Below the pieces are notes generated by a model, which ran no database searches, had not been told where the DNA came from, and was given only the letters and a program-made list of their open reading frames with translations. Source: an uncultured Erysipelotrichaceae bacterium (GTDB lineage Bacteria > Bacillota_I > Bacilli_A > RF39 > UBA660). From it: a stretch of 48,197 nt of DNA. Positions 31,578 through 40,436 of the stretch are shown piece by piece. The stretch's first letter is position 1. Every line of letters begins with the position of its first letter. A program made the position numbers and the translations under genes. The stretch spans positions 1 through 48,197 of the forward strand of contig CACZQV010000079.1 in assembly GCA_902783435.1 (NCBI GenBank), read 5' to 3'.

Positions 31578-32411
31578 ATGAAAAAGAAGAAAAAACAAAA
31601 CATTAAACTTTTGAAAAGTAAAATGTATATAGTTATTTGTTGTTTATCAGTAATTCTAATAGTTCTTCTTGTGTTATTTGGATTTAAATTATTTGATAAT
31701 AGACAGTACTATAAAGTAGAGCCGAGAGTTAGTAATATTAAAACAAAAGGAAAATTAAATGATGTATATGAAACTGGTGGATGGTTAAGGATACAAGGAA
31801 CAAAAATTGATATACCAATTTTATATAGTGAAGATTTTTCAGAAGCATTTCCAATGGATTTAGAAGATTTTGCTTGGACTGAAAATAGTGATACTAAGTT
31901 TCATAATATGATAAGAATAGTTGGTCATAACCTATATAACTTATCTGCTAGTCCTAAACTAGAATCAGAATATTTTCATAGATTTGAACAATTAATGAAT
32001 TTTGTATATTATGATTTTGCTAAAGAAAATAAATATATTCAATATACAATAGATGGTAAAGATTATGTATATAAGATATTTTCTGCAGGATTTATAAAAG
32101 CTGATGCTAGATATCAATTTTCATTATTTGATGATTATGATAAAGATACTATGAAAAATCAAATAAAGTTATTTAAAGATGCAAGTTTATATAATTATAA
32201 TGTTGATGTTAATGAAAATGATAAATTGATTTCTTTATCAACGTGTACTCGTTTCTTAGGCATAGATGAAAAATATGAGTTCTATGTAGTTGGAAGACTT
32301 GTACGAGATGGCGAGAAGATAAATAATTATAAGGTCACAAAACGTGACAATTATAAAAAAGTTGAAAAAATATTGAAAGGCGATGATGATAATGAAAAAG
32401 ACACGTTATAA
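31578..32411 (+). CDS. Class B-like sortase
   Basis: 277 residues. N-terminal membrane helix (about 14-37) then the sortase barrel. Catalytic residues: H117 in IVGHNL, C223 in SLSTCTRF (TLxTC-type motif) and R240 in YVVGRLV. Sortases cut a C-terminal sorting motif of surface proteins and join them to peptidoglycan or to other pilins. A WLRIQGTKIDIPILYSED segment is typical of class B. It overlaps the next gene by 20 nt. No LPxTG- or NPQTN-like tail is found on any protein in the window, so the substrate is unknown. The enzyme could act on distant substrates or on an atypical motif. Confidence 0.9.
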   Translation: MKKKKKQNIKLLKSKMYIVICCLSVILIVLLVLFGFKLFDNRQYYKVEPRVSNIKTKGKLNDVYETGGWLRIQGTKIDIPILYSEDFSEAFPMDLEDFAWTENSDTKFHNMIRIVGHNLYNLSASPKLESEYFHRFEQLMNFVYYDFAKENKYIQYTIDGKDYVYKIFSAGFIKADARYQFSLFDDYDKDTMKNQIKLFKDASLYNYNVDVNENDKLISLSTCTRFLGIDEKYEFYVVGRLVRDGEKINNYKVTKRDNYKKVEKILKGDDDNEKDTL

Positions 32412-35316
32412 AAGAATATTGGGGTTATTCATTTTAACATTTGTCATTTTATTTGGTGGCATTATAAATGCATCGGCAGCTAAGTGTACTAAGAATACTA
32501 AAACATGTACTAGTTCAGTAGAAAAGGAAATGCAAGATCCTACTTATTGGGCTGAAAAATACAAAGTATCAATTGACTTAGATGACAATGGTAATTATGT
32601 TGTTAAATGTGGTATTTCTAAAGATAATGAAATATCAGGTTTAAAGAAAGATAAGATAAAATTTAAGGTTATAGCTTTAGCTACTTATGATTTAGGTGAT
32701 GATGGTGAAGGTCATGAAATTCCTGTACCAGGAGGACCAGGAACTCATAATATTAAAGATACTAAAACTATAGAAGCTGCTATTACTAATAAAAATAAGA
32801 CTTTAAAAGCTGGTGGTTCTTTAACAATTAAAAGAACGGGTGATTTAGTAGATGGTAAGCCAGGATTTATGGTTGCTTTAGAACCAGATGGTTTTGATGA
32901 TCCAGATATTACAGCTTGTTGTAAAAAAACTTTTGACTTACAAGTAGGTTTAGAGTCATATGGTAATGGTACTATTACAGTTCCTCCATATGAAGAAAGT
33001 ATTTCTAGTACTACTACTGAATCTTCTTCACAAACAATAGATTGTGCTACTGATTCAGATTATAAAAATAATAAAAAAGATACTTTTAATTATAAATTCT
33101 GTTATGTAAAAGAACATGCAGATTATACATATGATTTTGGTAAATTAAAAAGCAATAATACTTATAAAGCATATGCAGATTATATTAGTTCAAATTCAAA
33201 GAAAAAACTTCCTGTATTTAAATGTGATTATAAATCAATTGTAAATAGTCAAGATGAAACAGTGCTAAAAGATGATGATAAGTATTATAAAGATGTAAAT
33301 ACTAGATATATATATGGTTCTGGGGAATATGAAAAAGGTTCTGGAACTTATACTTATCGTTATGAAGGAAGAGAAACTCCTGATACTGAAACTATAACAT
33401 GTAATATCAAATGTGAAGAAACAGTTATAGTTGAATATGGACCTCCTATTGCTTCAGAAGCAGGTTTATGTTTTGAATATAGAGTTAAAGTTACTAGTAG
33501 AGTAAGTTGTGGTAAAACTAGTTCAGAATTAAAGAAACCTAGAATTCCAAGTTATTGTACACCAAGTCCATTATGTGTACATTCTAGTGGTACTACTTAT
33601 AAACAAGGTGGACCTAATGAAAGTTTTGATTTCTGTGTTAGTAAATGTGATGGTGGTAAATATACTGATAAATGTGTAACTAAATGTTATAACAGTGTAT
33701 ATAAGAAGAATAGTAAGAATGCTAAGACTGCTGGTGAATTTGCTTTATATGATACAGTTAAATTAGCTAATAATAATAGTAAAGTAATGAAAGCACCTAA
33801 ATATGAGTATTCTGGTGATTCAATAATTTGGAATACTGGACAAGGATCTGATGATAATAGATATGGTATTAAAGATTCAGGATGTACAAGTAATCCATTT
33901 AGAAATGAAAAAACTGATTCTGTATGGCATAAAACTAATAGTTGGGGTTCAACTGCTTGTAGTGGATATGTTAAATATACAGGAACTGGTATTCCTAAGA
34001 CTGCAGGATGTACAGATGTATGTACATGGCGTGGATGTACTGGTAAAGATAAGTATCTAAATGAAAAACAAGCTATAGATGATTATAATGATAATAAGCA
34101 AGTATATGAAGAAGTTAAGAAAAAATGTGAAGCTGCTGCTAGTTGTTCATCTTCTACAACAGAATTTCAAATTTCAGTAGATTATACAAAAGTAGGATCT
34201 AATGAAAAAACAACTTTATATTTCCCTTACTCAACACCAAATTCAGAAAAACATAAAGATAAAATCTTATCTAAGGGTGAAGATAATAAGAGTAAGACAG
34301 GAGATACTTATACTAAGAATAATACAACAATTCTAAACTATGCTGGATGTTATGATAGTGAAAGTGCTAAAGATTGGTATCAAACAGAATGGTCATTCCC
34401 AGGTACTTGGTTAAATAATAAAACTCATGAAATTTCTTATGTTCCAAAGAATGATTCTGGATGGAGAGTTAAACCTAAGAAATTCTGTATTCCACAAAAT
34501 GCAAAAGATGTAAATCAAAATTGGTGGTTATACTATTATGCTACTAAGAAGAGTGAAGGTAGCAAGTTCTCAGTAGATGATACTTCATATGTAGCTAATA
34601 CTGATGAATGTAAAGATCAAAAAACATCAAATGGACAAACTGGTACATGTAATTATGGTGATTTTAGTGAAGAAGATTTAAAGAGTCCAACATATAATAT
34701 TCATGCAAATACTCAACAATTTGGATATTTCGGATGGAATATATTTATGGATTGTTTCTATGCATTATATTCACAATTTAATTGTACAAATAATATTAAT
34801 AAGAGTGCTACTACATATTCTAATGGTATATCTTGTAAAAAAACTAATATTGAAACAGATTATCGTGTTCGTCCTGTAGACTTAAAGAACTTATTCCCAG
34901 GTAATGATGGAAAAGAAGTTGCTTATGATAAAACTGGTCGTACACCTGGATATAACTGGAGTAAATATGCTAATCAAACATTAAAAGATATTAATTATAA
35001 ATCAACTCCAGAAAAATATACTAAGTGGGTTCAACAAACAGGATATAATGTATATGCTGATGAATACTTAGATTATTATATTAAGTTAAGTAAAGCAGAT
35101 ATAGCTAAGATTAAGAAGAGTAATGTAGATTATACTAAATCTAATGGAGAAACAGAAGTTGATAGTGTTATTAACTATAAGAGTAATTTAATTAGAGGAA
35201 ATAGCTTAACAATTTCTAAATATCCAAATTCAAAAGCATTGAAATGTAATAATATTGGTAAGCATTCATTACCAGCAAATGGTGAGTATAGTGCTTCTTG
35301 CCAGGAATTCGAATAG
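32392..35316 (+). CDS. Large cysteine-rich secreted protein
   Basis: 974 residues from ATG 32392; in-frame ATGs at 32383 and 32386 are possible, but AAAGG at 32376-32380 is too close to the first. A clear signal peptide (KKTRYKRILGLFILTFVILFGG, cleavage near ASAA|KC) is followed by a mature part with about 34 cysteines, often in C-x(2-8)-C clusters such as SYCTPSPLC and CVSKCDGGKYTDKCVTKC. It is also rich in Tyr, Lys and Thr, with a Trp-rich stretch around 650-720. It has no transmembrane tail and no LPxTG. The spacing looks like EGF-like or other disulfide-stapled modules, but I recognise no family. Its position between the sortase and the Tad genes suggests an adhesin or tip component. Confidence 0.8.
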   Translation: MKKTRYKRILGLFILTFVILFGGIINASAAKCTKNTKTCTSSVEKEMQDPTYWAEKYKVSIDLDDNGNYVVKCGISKDNEISGLKKDKIKFKVIALATYDLGDDGEGHEIPVPGGPGTHNIKDTKTIEAAITNKNKTLKAGGSLTIKRTGDLVDGKPGFMVALEPDGFDDPDITACCKKTFDLQVGLESYGNGTITVPPYEESISSTTTESSSQTIDCATDSDYKNNKKDTFNYKFCYVKEHADYTYDFGKLKSNNTYKAYADYISSNSKKKLPVFKCDYKSIVNSQDETVLKDDDKYYKDVNTRYIYGSGEYEKGSGTYTYRYEGRETPDTETITCNIKCEETVIVEYGPPIASEAGLCFEYRVKVTSRVSCGKTSSELKKPRIPSYCTPSPLCVHSSGTTYKQGGPNESFDFCVSKCDGGKYTDKCVTKCYNSVYKKNSKNAKTAGEFALYDTVKLANNNSKVMKAPKYEYSGDSIIWNTGQGSDDNRYGIKDSGCTSNPFRNEKTDSVWHKTNSWGSTACSGYVKYTGTGIPKTAGCTDVCTWRGCTGKDKYLNEKQAIDDYNDNKQVYEEVKKKCEAAASCSSSTTEFQISVDYTKVGSNEKTTLYFPYSTPNSEKHKDKILSKGEDNKSKTGDTYTKNNTTILNYAGCYDSESAKDWYQTEWSFPGTWLNNKTHEISYVPKNDSGWRVKPKKFCIPQNAKDVNQNWWLYYYATKKSEGSKFSVDDTSYVANTDECKDQKTSNGQTGTCNYGDFSEEDLKSPTYNIHANTQQFGYFGWNIFMDCFYALYSQFNCTNNINKSATTYSNGISCKKTNIETDYRVRPVDLKNLFPGNDGKEVAYDKTGRTPGYNWSKYANQTLKDINYKSTPEKYTKWVQQTGYNVYADEYLDYYIKLSKADIAKIKKSNVDYTKSNGETEVDSVINYKSNLIRGNSLTISKYPNSKALKCNNIGKHSLPANGEYSASCQEFE

Positions 35317-35330
35317 AGGAGGAATAATAT

Positions 35331-35855
35331 ATGAATAAAGGTATGTTAACAGTTGGAATTATTTTATTAAGTCTTATAGCTTTACTACTAATTAATGTAT
35401 TAACTAACTTCTCTACTGGTGGAGAATTAGATTATTACTTAGTAAAAGAAACAGCAGATGCTGCTATTGAAGATTCAATAGATTTAAATTATAAAAGACA
35501 CTGTGGTTTATATAGAATCGATAAAGAGAAGTTTGTAGAAAACTTCGTTTATCGATTCGCTAAAAGTGTCGATAATTCAAGAGATTATGAAATTAAATTC
35601 TATGATATTAATGAAGTACCACCTAAAGTTAGTATTAAGGTAGATTCATTAACAGTATTAGGATTTAAGGCTAAAGGTAATGATAATAAAACAAAAGATG
35701 CTCAAGGAGCAGATATCACTACAAGTTATGATGCTATTTTAGAAACTAATTATTATTCTGATTTACCTGTTGAAGAAGGTTTAAAAAGTAATACAGAATT
35801 ATGTAAAAATTATTTGAAATCTACTAAGAGCGCTTATGGTTATAAGCCAGAATAA
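35331..35855 (+). CDS. Single-pass pseudopilin-like protein (TadE/TadF type)
   Basis: 174 residues. Short positive N-terminus (MNKGML) then a helix at about 6-25, followed by an amphipathic helix (YYLVKETADAAIEDSIDLNY) and a beta-rich extracellular part with two Cys. The layout fits TadE/F/G-like minor pilins, which lead Tad clusters, but the sequence is too divergent for a firm family call. GAGGAGGAA lies 8 nt before the ATG. It is followed by cpaB after 14 nt. Confidence 0.6.
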   Translation: MNKGMLTVGIILLSLIALLLINVLTNFSTGGELDYYLVKETADAAIEDSIDLNYKRHCGLYRIDKEKFVENFVYRFAKSVDNSRDYEIKFYDINEVPPKVSIKVDSLTVLGFKAKGNDNKTKDAQGADITTSYDAILETNYYSDLPVEEGLKSNTELCKNYLKSTKSAYGYKPE

Positions 35856-35869
35856 GAAAGGAGAATAAA

Positions 35870-36676
35870 ATGGGGAATTTAACTACAAGTTTTAAAAAGT
35901 TTTTGCAAAATAAAAATACTGTTACAGTATTAGGTGTTGTTTTTGCAATTATAATACTTTATTTTGCATATACTATGCGTATTAATTCTGCAATTAATCC
36001 AGTAACTGTTCCATATGCATCTCAACAAATACCAGCTGGTACTCAAATAACAGAATCTATGATTGCAACTAGAGAAGTACCTCCTGCTATGTTAGAGGGA
36101 GATGTAATAAGAAATAAAGGGGATATAATTGATAAATATTCTGCTGCAGATACTGTTATTCCTGAAGGAAGTTTATTCTATAAGAGAACAGTAGTAGAAA
36201 AAGAACAATTACCAGCAAATATTATATTAGAATATCCTAAGGGTTATGTTTTATATAATTTACCAGTTAGTACTGATTCTACATATGGTAATTCAGTATA
36301 TCCTGGTAACTATATTGATATTTGGTTAAAAGCAATATATAAATTAAGTGATGATCAAATTGCTGCTGGTAATTCAAATGCTGATAAAGTTATGTATGGA
36401 AAATTAATTTCAAATGTACAAGTTCTAGCAGTTAAAGATGCAGCTGGGCAACCTGTTTTCCAAAACATTGATGAGAATAGAACTCCAGCTATGATAGTAT
36501 TTGCTTTACCTGAAGAATACTTTACTATTCTAAAGAAAGCAAGTTATATGAGAAATTATGATACAGTTATTGAATTAGTTCCAACTAATGAAAGTTTAAA
36601 AGATGAACCAGGAGATATTTCAACTAGTGAACAATTAAAGAACTGGATCAATGATAGAACATATTGGACAGAATAA
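35870..36676 (+). CDS. cpaB: CpaB/RcpC-like Flp pilus assembly protein (SAF domain)
   Basis: 268 residues. N-terminal membrane helix (about 18-36), then a SAF/beta-clip domain (about 44-105) with QQIPAGTQITESMIATREVPPAML, the CpaB/FlgA signature. A second beta domain follows, including PGNYIDIWLK and GKLISNVQVLAVKD. CpaB proteins are envelope parts of Tad pili, thought to stabilise the channel or bind peptidoglycan. AAAGGAG lies ahead of the ATG. It is directly upstream of cpaF, the usual Tad order. Confidence 0.92.
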   Translation: MGNLTTSFKKFLQNKNTVTVLGVVFAIIILYFAYTMRINSAINPVTVPYASQQIPAGTQITESMIATREVPPAMLEGDVIRNKGDIIDKYSAADTVIPEGSLFYKRTVVEKEQLPANIILEYPKGYVLYNLPVSTDSTYGNSVYPGNYIDIWLKAIYKLSDDQIAAGNSNADKVMYGKLISNVQVLAVKDAAGQPVFQNIDENRTPAMIVFALPEEYFTILKKASYMRNYDTVIELVPTNESLKDEPGDISTSEQLKNWINDRTYWTE

Positions 36677-36718
36677 TAAAAAAAGAAAAAATAAAAAGAA
36701 AAAAGGGATGTGAGTTAA

Positions 36719-38020
36719 ATGAATGAAAATATATTTGATAAGTTAGACTTTGGACCATTTCGTTCATTGCTTGACAATGATGATATTACAGATATTTCTT
36801 ATGATAATGGTGGGCAAATTTGGATTCGTTCTTTAACTCAAGGATCTTTAAGAGTTGAAGTTGAGGGAGCTACTCCAGAATTTGTGGAGAAGCTCGCTTT
36901 TCAGTGTTCTAATGTAATGGGTACTACATTTAATAATGCTAAACCATTTTTGGATGCTGAATCTGCTGAGTTACGTATGAACTTTGTACATCAGTCTATT
37001 GCGACTAATGGTATTGCACTAGTTATACGTAAAACTCCAGCTAAGATTAGACTTGAGAAAGAAAAATTAATTCAAGAAGATTATTTTACTCCAGCTATAC
37101 ATGACTTTTTAATTAAATGTGTTGAAGGTCATTGTAATATAATGGTTGCTGGAGAAACTGGTTCAGGTAAAACAGAGTTTGTTAAGTACTTAGCCAGTCA
37201 TACTAAAACAAATGAAAAGATTATTACAATTGAAGATACTTTGGAACTTCACTTAGATAGAATATTCCCACAAAGAGATATAGTTGCGATGAAGACAAAT
37301 AATGTTGCTTCATATTCTGATGTATTAGTTACATGTATGCGTCAAAATCCAAAATGGATACTTCTTTCCGAAGTACGTTCTGCAGAAGCTGTTTCTGCTG
37401 TACGTAACTCTATTTCATCAGGACATAATATTTTGTCTACAATCCATGCTGATAAGGCTTCTGCTATACCATATCGTCTTTATTCATTAATGGAGACAGA
37501 TTTGGATGTTAAACAGTTCTTATCAACAATATATCGTTATATTCAATTAGGTGTTCATATTAAGGCTTTTTATAGTAAAGAGTATGGTAAATTTCATCGT
37601 GAATTAGATGAAGTGTGTGAATTCTATGTTGATGATGATAACGTTCCAAGAAGTAGAATTATTTATCAAAAATTATTTGGTAAACCTATAATGTGTAAAC
37701 CAAGTGATCATTTGATAGAGTATTTGGAAAATCAAAATATAGAGGTACAAGATATTATTAAAGATTTACCTCTAGAATTACCAATTCATGATACAGATAA
37801 AGTAGATAATGAAATAGATAATACTCAAGTAGAAAAAAAAGAAAATAATCCACAAGAATCTGTGAATAAAAATATAAATACTACTCCAGTTGTGGAAAAT
37901 CCACAACCTCAAGTAGTTCAAAATACTCCAGTTGCTTCTCAACCAGTAATGCAAGCACAACCTACTGTTCAACCTGCATTACAACCTACAGTAGCTGGTC
38001 TTACTAAATTAGAAGAATAG
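36719..38020 (+). CDS. cpaF: CpaF/TadA-type pilus assembly and secretion ATPase
   Basis: 433 residues. Hexameric ATPase of the GspE/VirB11 superfamily that powers pilus extension, and retraction in Tad systems. Walker A GETGSGKT (145-152); Asp box near ITIEDTLELHL; Walker B WILLSEVR (213-220, Glu218); His box STIHADKA (H243). The N-terminal domain (1-115) includes the DITDISYDNGGQIWIR segment seen in CpaF. Residues 345-433 are an unstructured, Pro/Gln/Asn-rich tail (PQPQVV, QPTVQPALQP), not usual in CpaF and perhaps a docking tether. It is placed between cpaB and tadB. Confidence 0.95.
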   Translation: MNENIFDKLDFGPFRSLLDNDDITDISYDNGGQIWIRSLTQGSLRVEVEGATPEFVEKLAFQCSNVMGTTFNNAKPFLDAESAELRMNFVHQSIATNGIALVIRKTPAKIRLEKEKLIQEDYFTPAIHDFLIKCVEGHCNIMVAGETGSGKTEFVKYLASHTKTNEKIITIEDTLELHLDRIFPQRDIVAMKTNNVASYSDVLVTCMRQNPKWILLSEVRSAEAVSAVRNSISSGHNILSTIHADKASAIPYRLYSLMETDLDVKQFLSTIYRYIQLGVHIKAFYSKEYGKFHRELDEVCEFYVDDDNVPRSRIIYQKLFGKPIMCKPSDHLIEYLENQNIEVQDIIKDLPLELPIHDTDKVDNEIDNTQVEKKENNPQESVNKNINTTPVVENPQPQVVQNTPVASQPVMQAQPTVQPALQPTVAGLTKLEE

Positions 38021-38036
38021 AAAGGAGTAATAGTTT

Positions 38037-38939
38037 ATGTATATTGAAGAGTTAATAATAATTATTGCTTTTGTTGTTGGGATATATTTATACAGAAACT
38101 ATAAGGGTGATCATGTGGGTAAATATGTTCTTACTCAAGTACAAACTGTTTATGATAAGTTTGCTCCTTATTCTTTTAAAGTAGTTCGTGAAAAAACAAA
38201 GCAATTAGGACAAGAATATACTCCTAGACAATATGCAATTCAAGTTACTTTATTTGCAGGTTTTGCTTCAGTAGTTACATATCTATACTTTTATAACCTA
38301 ATAATAAGTATTATTTATGCTATTGCTGCAGTAGCTTTTGTTCCATATATAACTTATTTAAGATGTAAGAAAGTATATTCTGAATTCTTATTTGAACAAA
38401 TTCAAGTATATACATCTAATACTATTATGGAATTTGCTACTACCCAATCTTTTGTTAAATCATTAGAGGGTGTTGCTAATTCTGGTATCTTAGAAGATCC
38501 TGTTTTAGCAGACGTTAGGCAAATGATTACAATGAGTTATGATAATGGTACTATCGATGAAGCACTTGACTATATGTCTAAACTTTATCCTTATTACATT
38601 GTTAAGAATATGCATCAATTATTCTTACAAATAACTAAGGAAGGTGCACAAAACTCTGCTGATTCATTAGAAAATATGCAGCAAGATATTGATATGCTTG
38701 TTGAAAGTGTTTATAGAGATAGAATTGAAAGAGCTTCATTCCATAAATCATTTTTACAATTTGGTATTATGCTTTATTTAATGGTTATGTTAGTTCAGTA
38801 CTTATTAGGTAGGGAAACTTATCTAGTACTATTACAGCGTTGGTATATTCAGTTTTTAATGCATGGTGTATTAATTGTAAACTCTTACTTCTTATTAAAG
38901 GGTGAAAGATATTATTATGAGAATGTGGGGGCTGAATAA
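38037..38939 (+). CDS. tadB: TadB-like inner membrane platform protein
   Basis: 300 residues. Type II/Tad F-like platform protein: helices at about 3-19, 70-107 (a pair) and two near the C-terminus (236-254, 268-285), with a cytoplasmic GspF-type helical bundle between (FATTQSFVKSLEGVANSG, GTIDEALDYMSKLY). It works with CpaF to assemble the pilus. AAAGGAG precedes ATG 38037. It overlaps tadC by one base (TAATG). Confidence 0.88.
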   Translation: MYIEELIIIIAFVVGIYLYRNYKGDHVGKYVLTQVQTVYDKFAPYSFKVVREKTKQLGQEYTPRQYAIQVTLFAGFASVVTYLYFYNLIISIIYAIAAVAFVPYITYLRCKKVYSEFLFEQIQVYTSNTIMEFATTQSFVKSLEGVANSGILEDPVLADVRQMITMSYDNGTIDEALDYMSKLYPYYIVKNMHQLFLQITKEGAQNSADSLENMQQDIDMLVESVYRDRIERASFHKSFLQFGIMLYLMVMLVQYLLGRETYLVLLQRWYIQFLMHGVLIVNSYFLLKGERYYYENVGAE

Positions 38940-39742
38940 TGGAGATATTAATTGTAGGAGCAATAATTATATTTATCTTAGTATATAATAATACTATTGA
39001 TAAAAATAAGTTCTTTGCTGATAATCAAAAGTATTTAGAAGCATTAAAAGAAGATGATTATCAATTCTTAGTTTATGCTAGATATGGTGAAGATGTTGAT
39101 ATAGATCAATTATATTCAAAAAGAGTTACTACTGCATTTATAGCATTTTTAATAGTATTGGTATTTATGATTTCTAATAATAATTCTGCAGAAATTATAA
39201 ATTCACAATTCTTTTTAAATTTAGTACTTGCTTCAGTAGTAGCATTTGGGGCATTTAAGATGCCTTATACTCAATTAAAAAGTTATTATAAACAACATTT
39301 GCATGAGATAGATGTAATGTTGCCATACTATTTAAAGAGTTTAGAAATTTTAATACAACATTATACTGTTCCAGTAGCTATAGGTAAATCTATTGGTGAT
39401 GCTCCAGATATATTTAAACCTGGACTAAGACGTATGATAGAGAGAATTAATTCTGGTGATTCAACAGTTGATCCTTATATGGAATTTGCTAATACTTATC
39501 CAGTACGTGATTCTATGCGTATGATGAGACTTTTATATCGTTTAGGAATTGGTTCACAAGAGAGAAAACAAGAAAGACTTATGATGTTTTCTAGAACAGT
39601 TTCTTCTTTACAAAATAAAGCAAGAGAAACTAAGTATAAAGAAAGACTTAATCATATGGAAAGTCAAACTATGGTAATGCTTGTTGTTACAGGTGTTGGT
39701 GTAATGCTTGTTATATTAATTTCTATGATGATGATGTTTTAA
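38939..39742 (+). CDS. tadC: TadC-like inner membrane platform protein
   Basis: 267 residues. Second GspF-like platform protein: helices at about 2-18, 63-80, 90-107 and 246-266. The cytoplasmic bundle has LPYYLKSLEILIQHYTVPVAIGKSI and LLYRLGIGSQERKQERLMMFSRT, equivalent to the T2SSF domain. Tad systems encode TadB and TadC as a pair. A promoter follows the stop codon, so the pilin gene next door can be expressed separately. Confidence 0.87.
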   Translation: MEILIVGAIIIFILVYNNTIDKNKFFADNQKYLEALKEDDYQFLVYARYGEDVDIDQLYSKRVTTAFIAFLIVLVFMISNNNSAEIINSQFFLNLVLASVVAFGAFKMPYTQLKSYYKQHLHEIDVMLPYYLKSLEILIQHYTVPVAIGKSIGDAPDIFKPGLRRMIERINSGDSTVDPYMEFANTYPVRDSMRMMRLLYRLGIGSQERKQERLMMFSRTVSSLQNKARETKYKERLNHMESQTMVMLVVTGVGVMLVILISMMMMF

Positions 39743-39755
39743 TATGTAAAGTATA

Positions 39756-39784
39756 TTGTTAAAAAATAATATATTTGTTATAAT
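39756..39784 (+). promoter_or_regulatory. Internal promoter before the Flp-like pilin gene
   Basis: TTGTTA (39756-39761), a 17-nt spacer and TGTTATAAT extended -10 (39776-39784). It lies in one of the larger gaps inside the Tad block, as expected for a pilin needed in excess. Confidence 0.7.
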
Positions 39785-39817
39785 AATAATGTAAGGTAGG
39801 AAAGGATGGGATAGTTA

Positions 39818-39982
39818 ATGAAAGCAGCTACAGGTGAATTAAACTTAACAGTTATAACTTTAATAGCTATTGCGGCAGTTATTGGGTTTTTCTGGTTAAT
39901 GTGGCCAAATATTCAAAAAGCAATTAATACTCAATGGTCAAATATTTCAAGTGGGTATATAGTTGTTAATAATATTAAATAG
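39818..39982 (+). CDS. Flp-like small pilin
   Basis: 54 residues from ATG 39818, with GGAAAGGATGGG upstream. It begins MKAATGELNLTVITLIAIAA, with a hydrophobic helix at about 10-29 then a short hydrophilic tail (NIQKAINTQWSNISSGY). Size, position after tadC and the G-E near the start of the helix match Flp/Fap pilins, the major subunits of Tad pili. It lacks the usual E-Y at positions 5-6 after the cleavage Gly, and no prepilin peptidase (TadV/CpaA) gene is in the window. The call rests on layout. Confidence 0.65.
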   Translation: MKAATGELNLTVITLIAIAAVIGFFWLMWPNIQKAINTQWSNISSGYIVVNNIK

Positions 39983-39997
39983 TTGGAGTTGATATAG

Positions 39998-40420
39998 GTG
40001 AGAGATGCTTTTGGAGGAGTTTTAAATATTGTTATTATTGCTATTTTCTTAGTTCTTGTTTCAGGAATATTAGGTCTAACAGTTAATTATACTAAAGCAT
40101 TTAGAATGAAGAATTTTGTTATTTCTTCAATAGAAGAATATGATGGTCAAGGATGTTTTAGTAATGGACCTTCTGGATGTAAAAGGAAAATAGAGGAAAA
40201 AGCCAAAAGCATCGGGTATCATCCTGTTGGAGTAAATTGTAGTGAATATGACGGACGAGTAAGTGATATTTTTTGTTATAAAGAAAACACTTCTGGTTCA
40301 GGTAATAATAAGTATTATTCAATAGTCACACAGGTTGATATAAATATTCCTATAATTAATAAATTAATGGGACTTTCTTTTTTTCAAGTCCATGGTGATA
40401 CAAGAGTAATAAGAAAGTAA
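39998..40420 (+). CDS. TadE-like pseudopilin, copy 1
   Basis: 140 residues starting at GTG 39998 with GGAG 9 nt upstream. N-terminal MRDAFGGVLNIVIIAIFLVLVSGI, a membrane helix at about 6-30, then VNYTKAFRMKNFVISSIEEYDG and four cysteines. The C-terminal part DINIPIINKLMGLSFFQVHGDTRVI matches the end of the next gene's product, so they are paralogs (same start MRDA.GG, same NYTKAFRMK). The layout of a short N-terminus, one helix and a disulfide-bearing head is that of TadE/TadF minor pilins. Confidence 0.72.
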   Translation: MRDAFGGVLNIVIIAIFLVLVSGILGLTVNYTKAFRMKNFVISSIEEYDGQGCFSNGPSGCKRKIEEKAKSIGYHPVGVNCSEYDGRVSDIFCYKENTSGSGNNKYYSIVTQVDINIPIINKLMGLSFFQVHGDTRVIRK

Positions 40421-40436
40421 TAGTAGGTGATTAATA

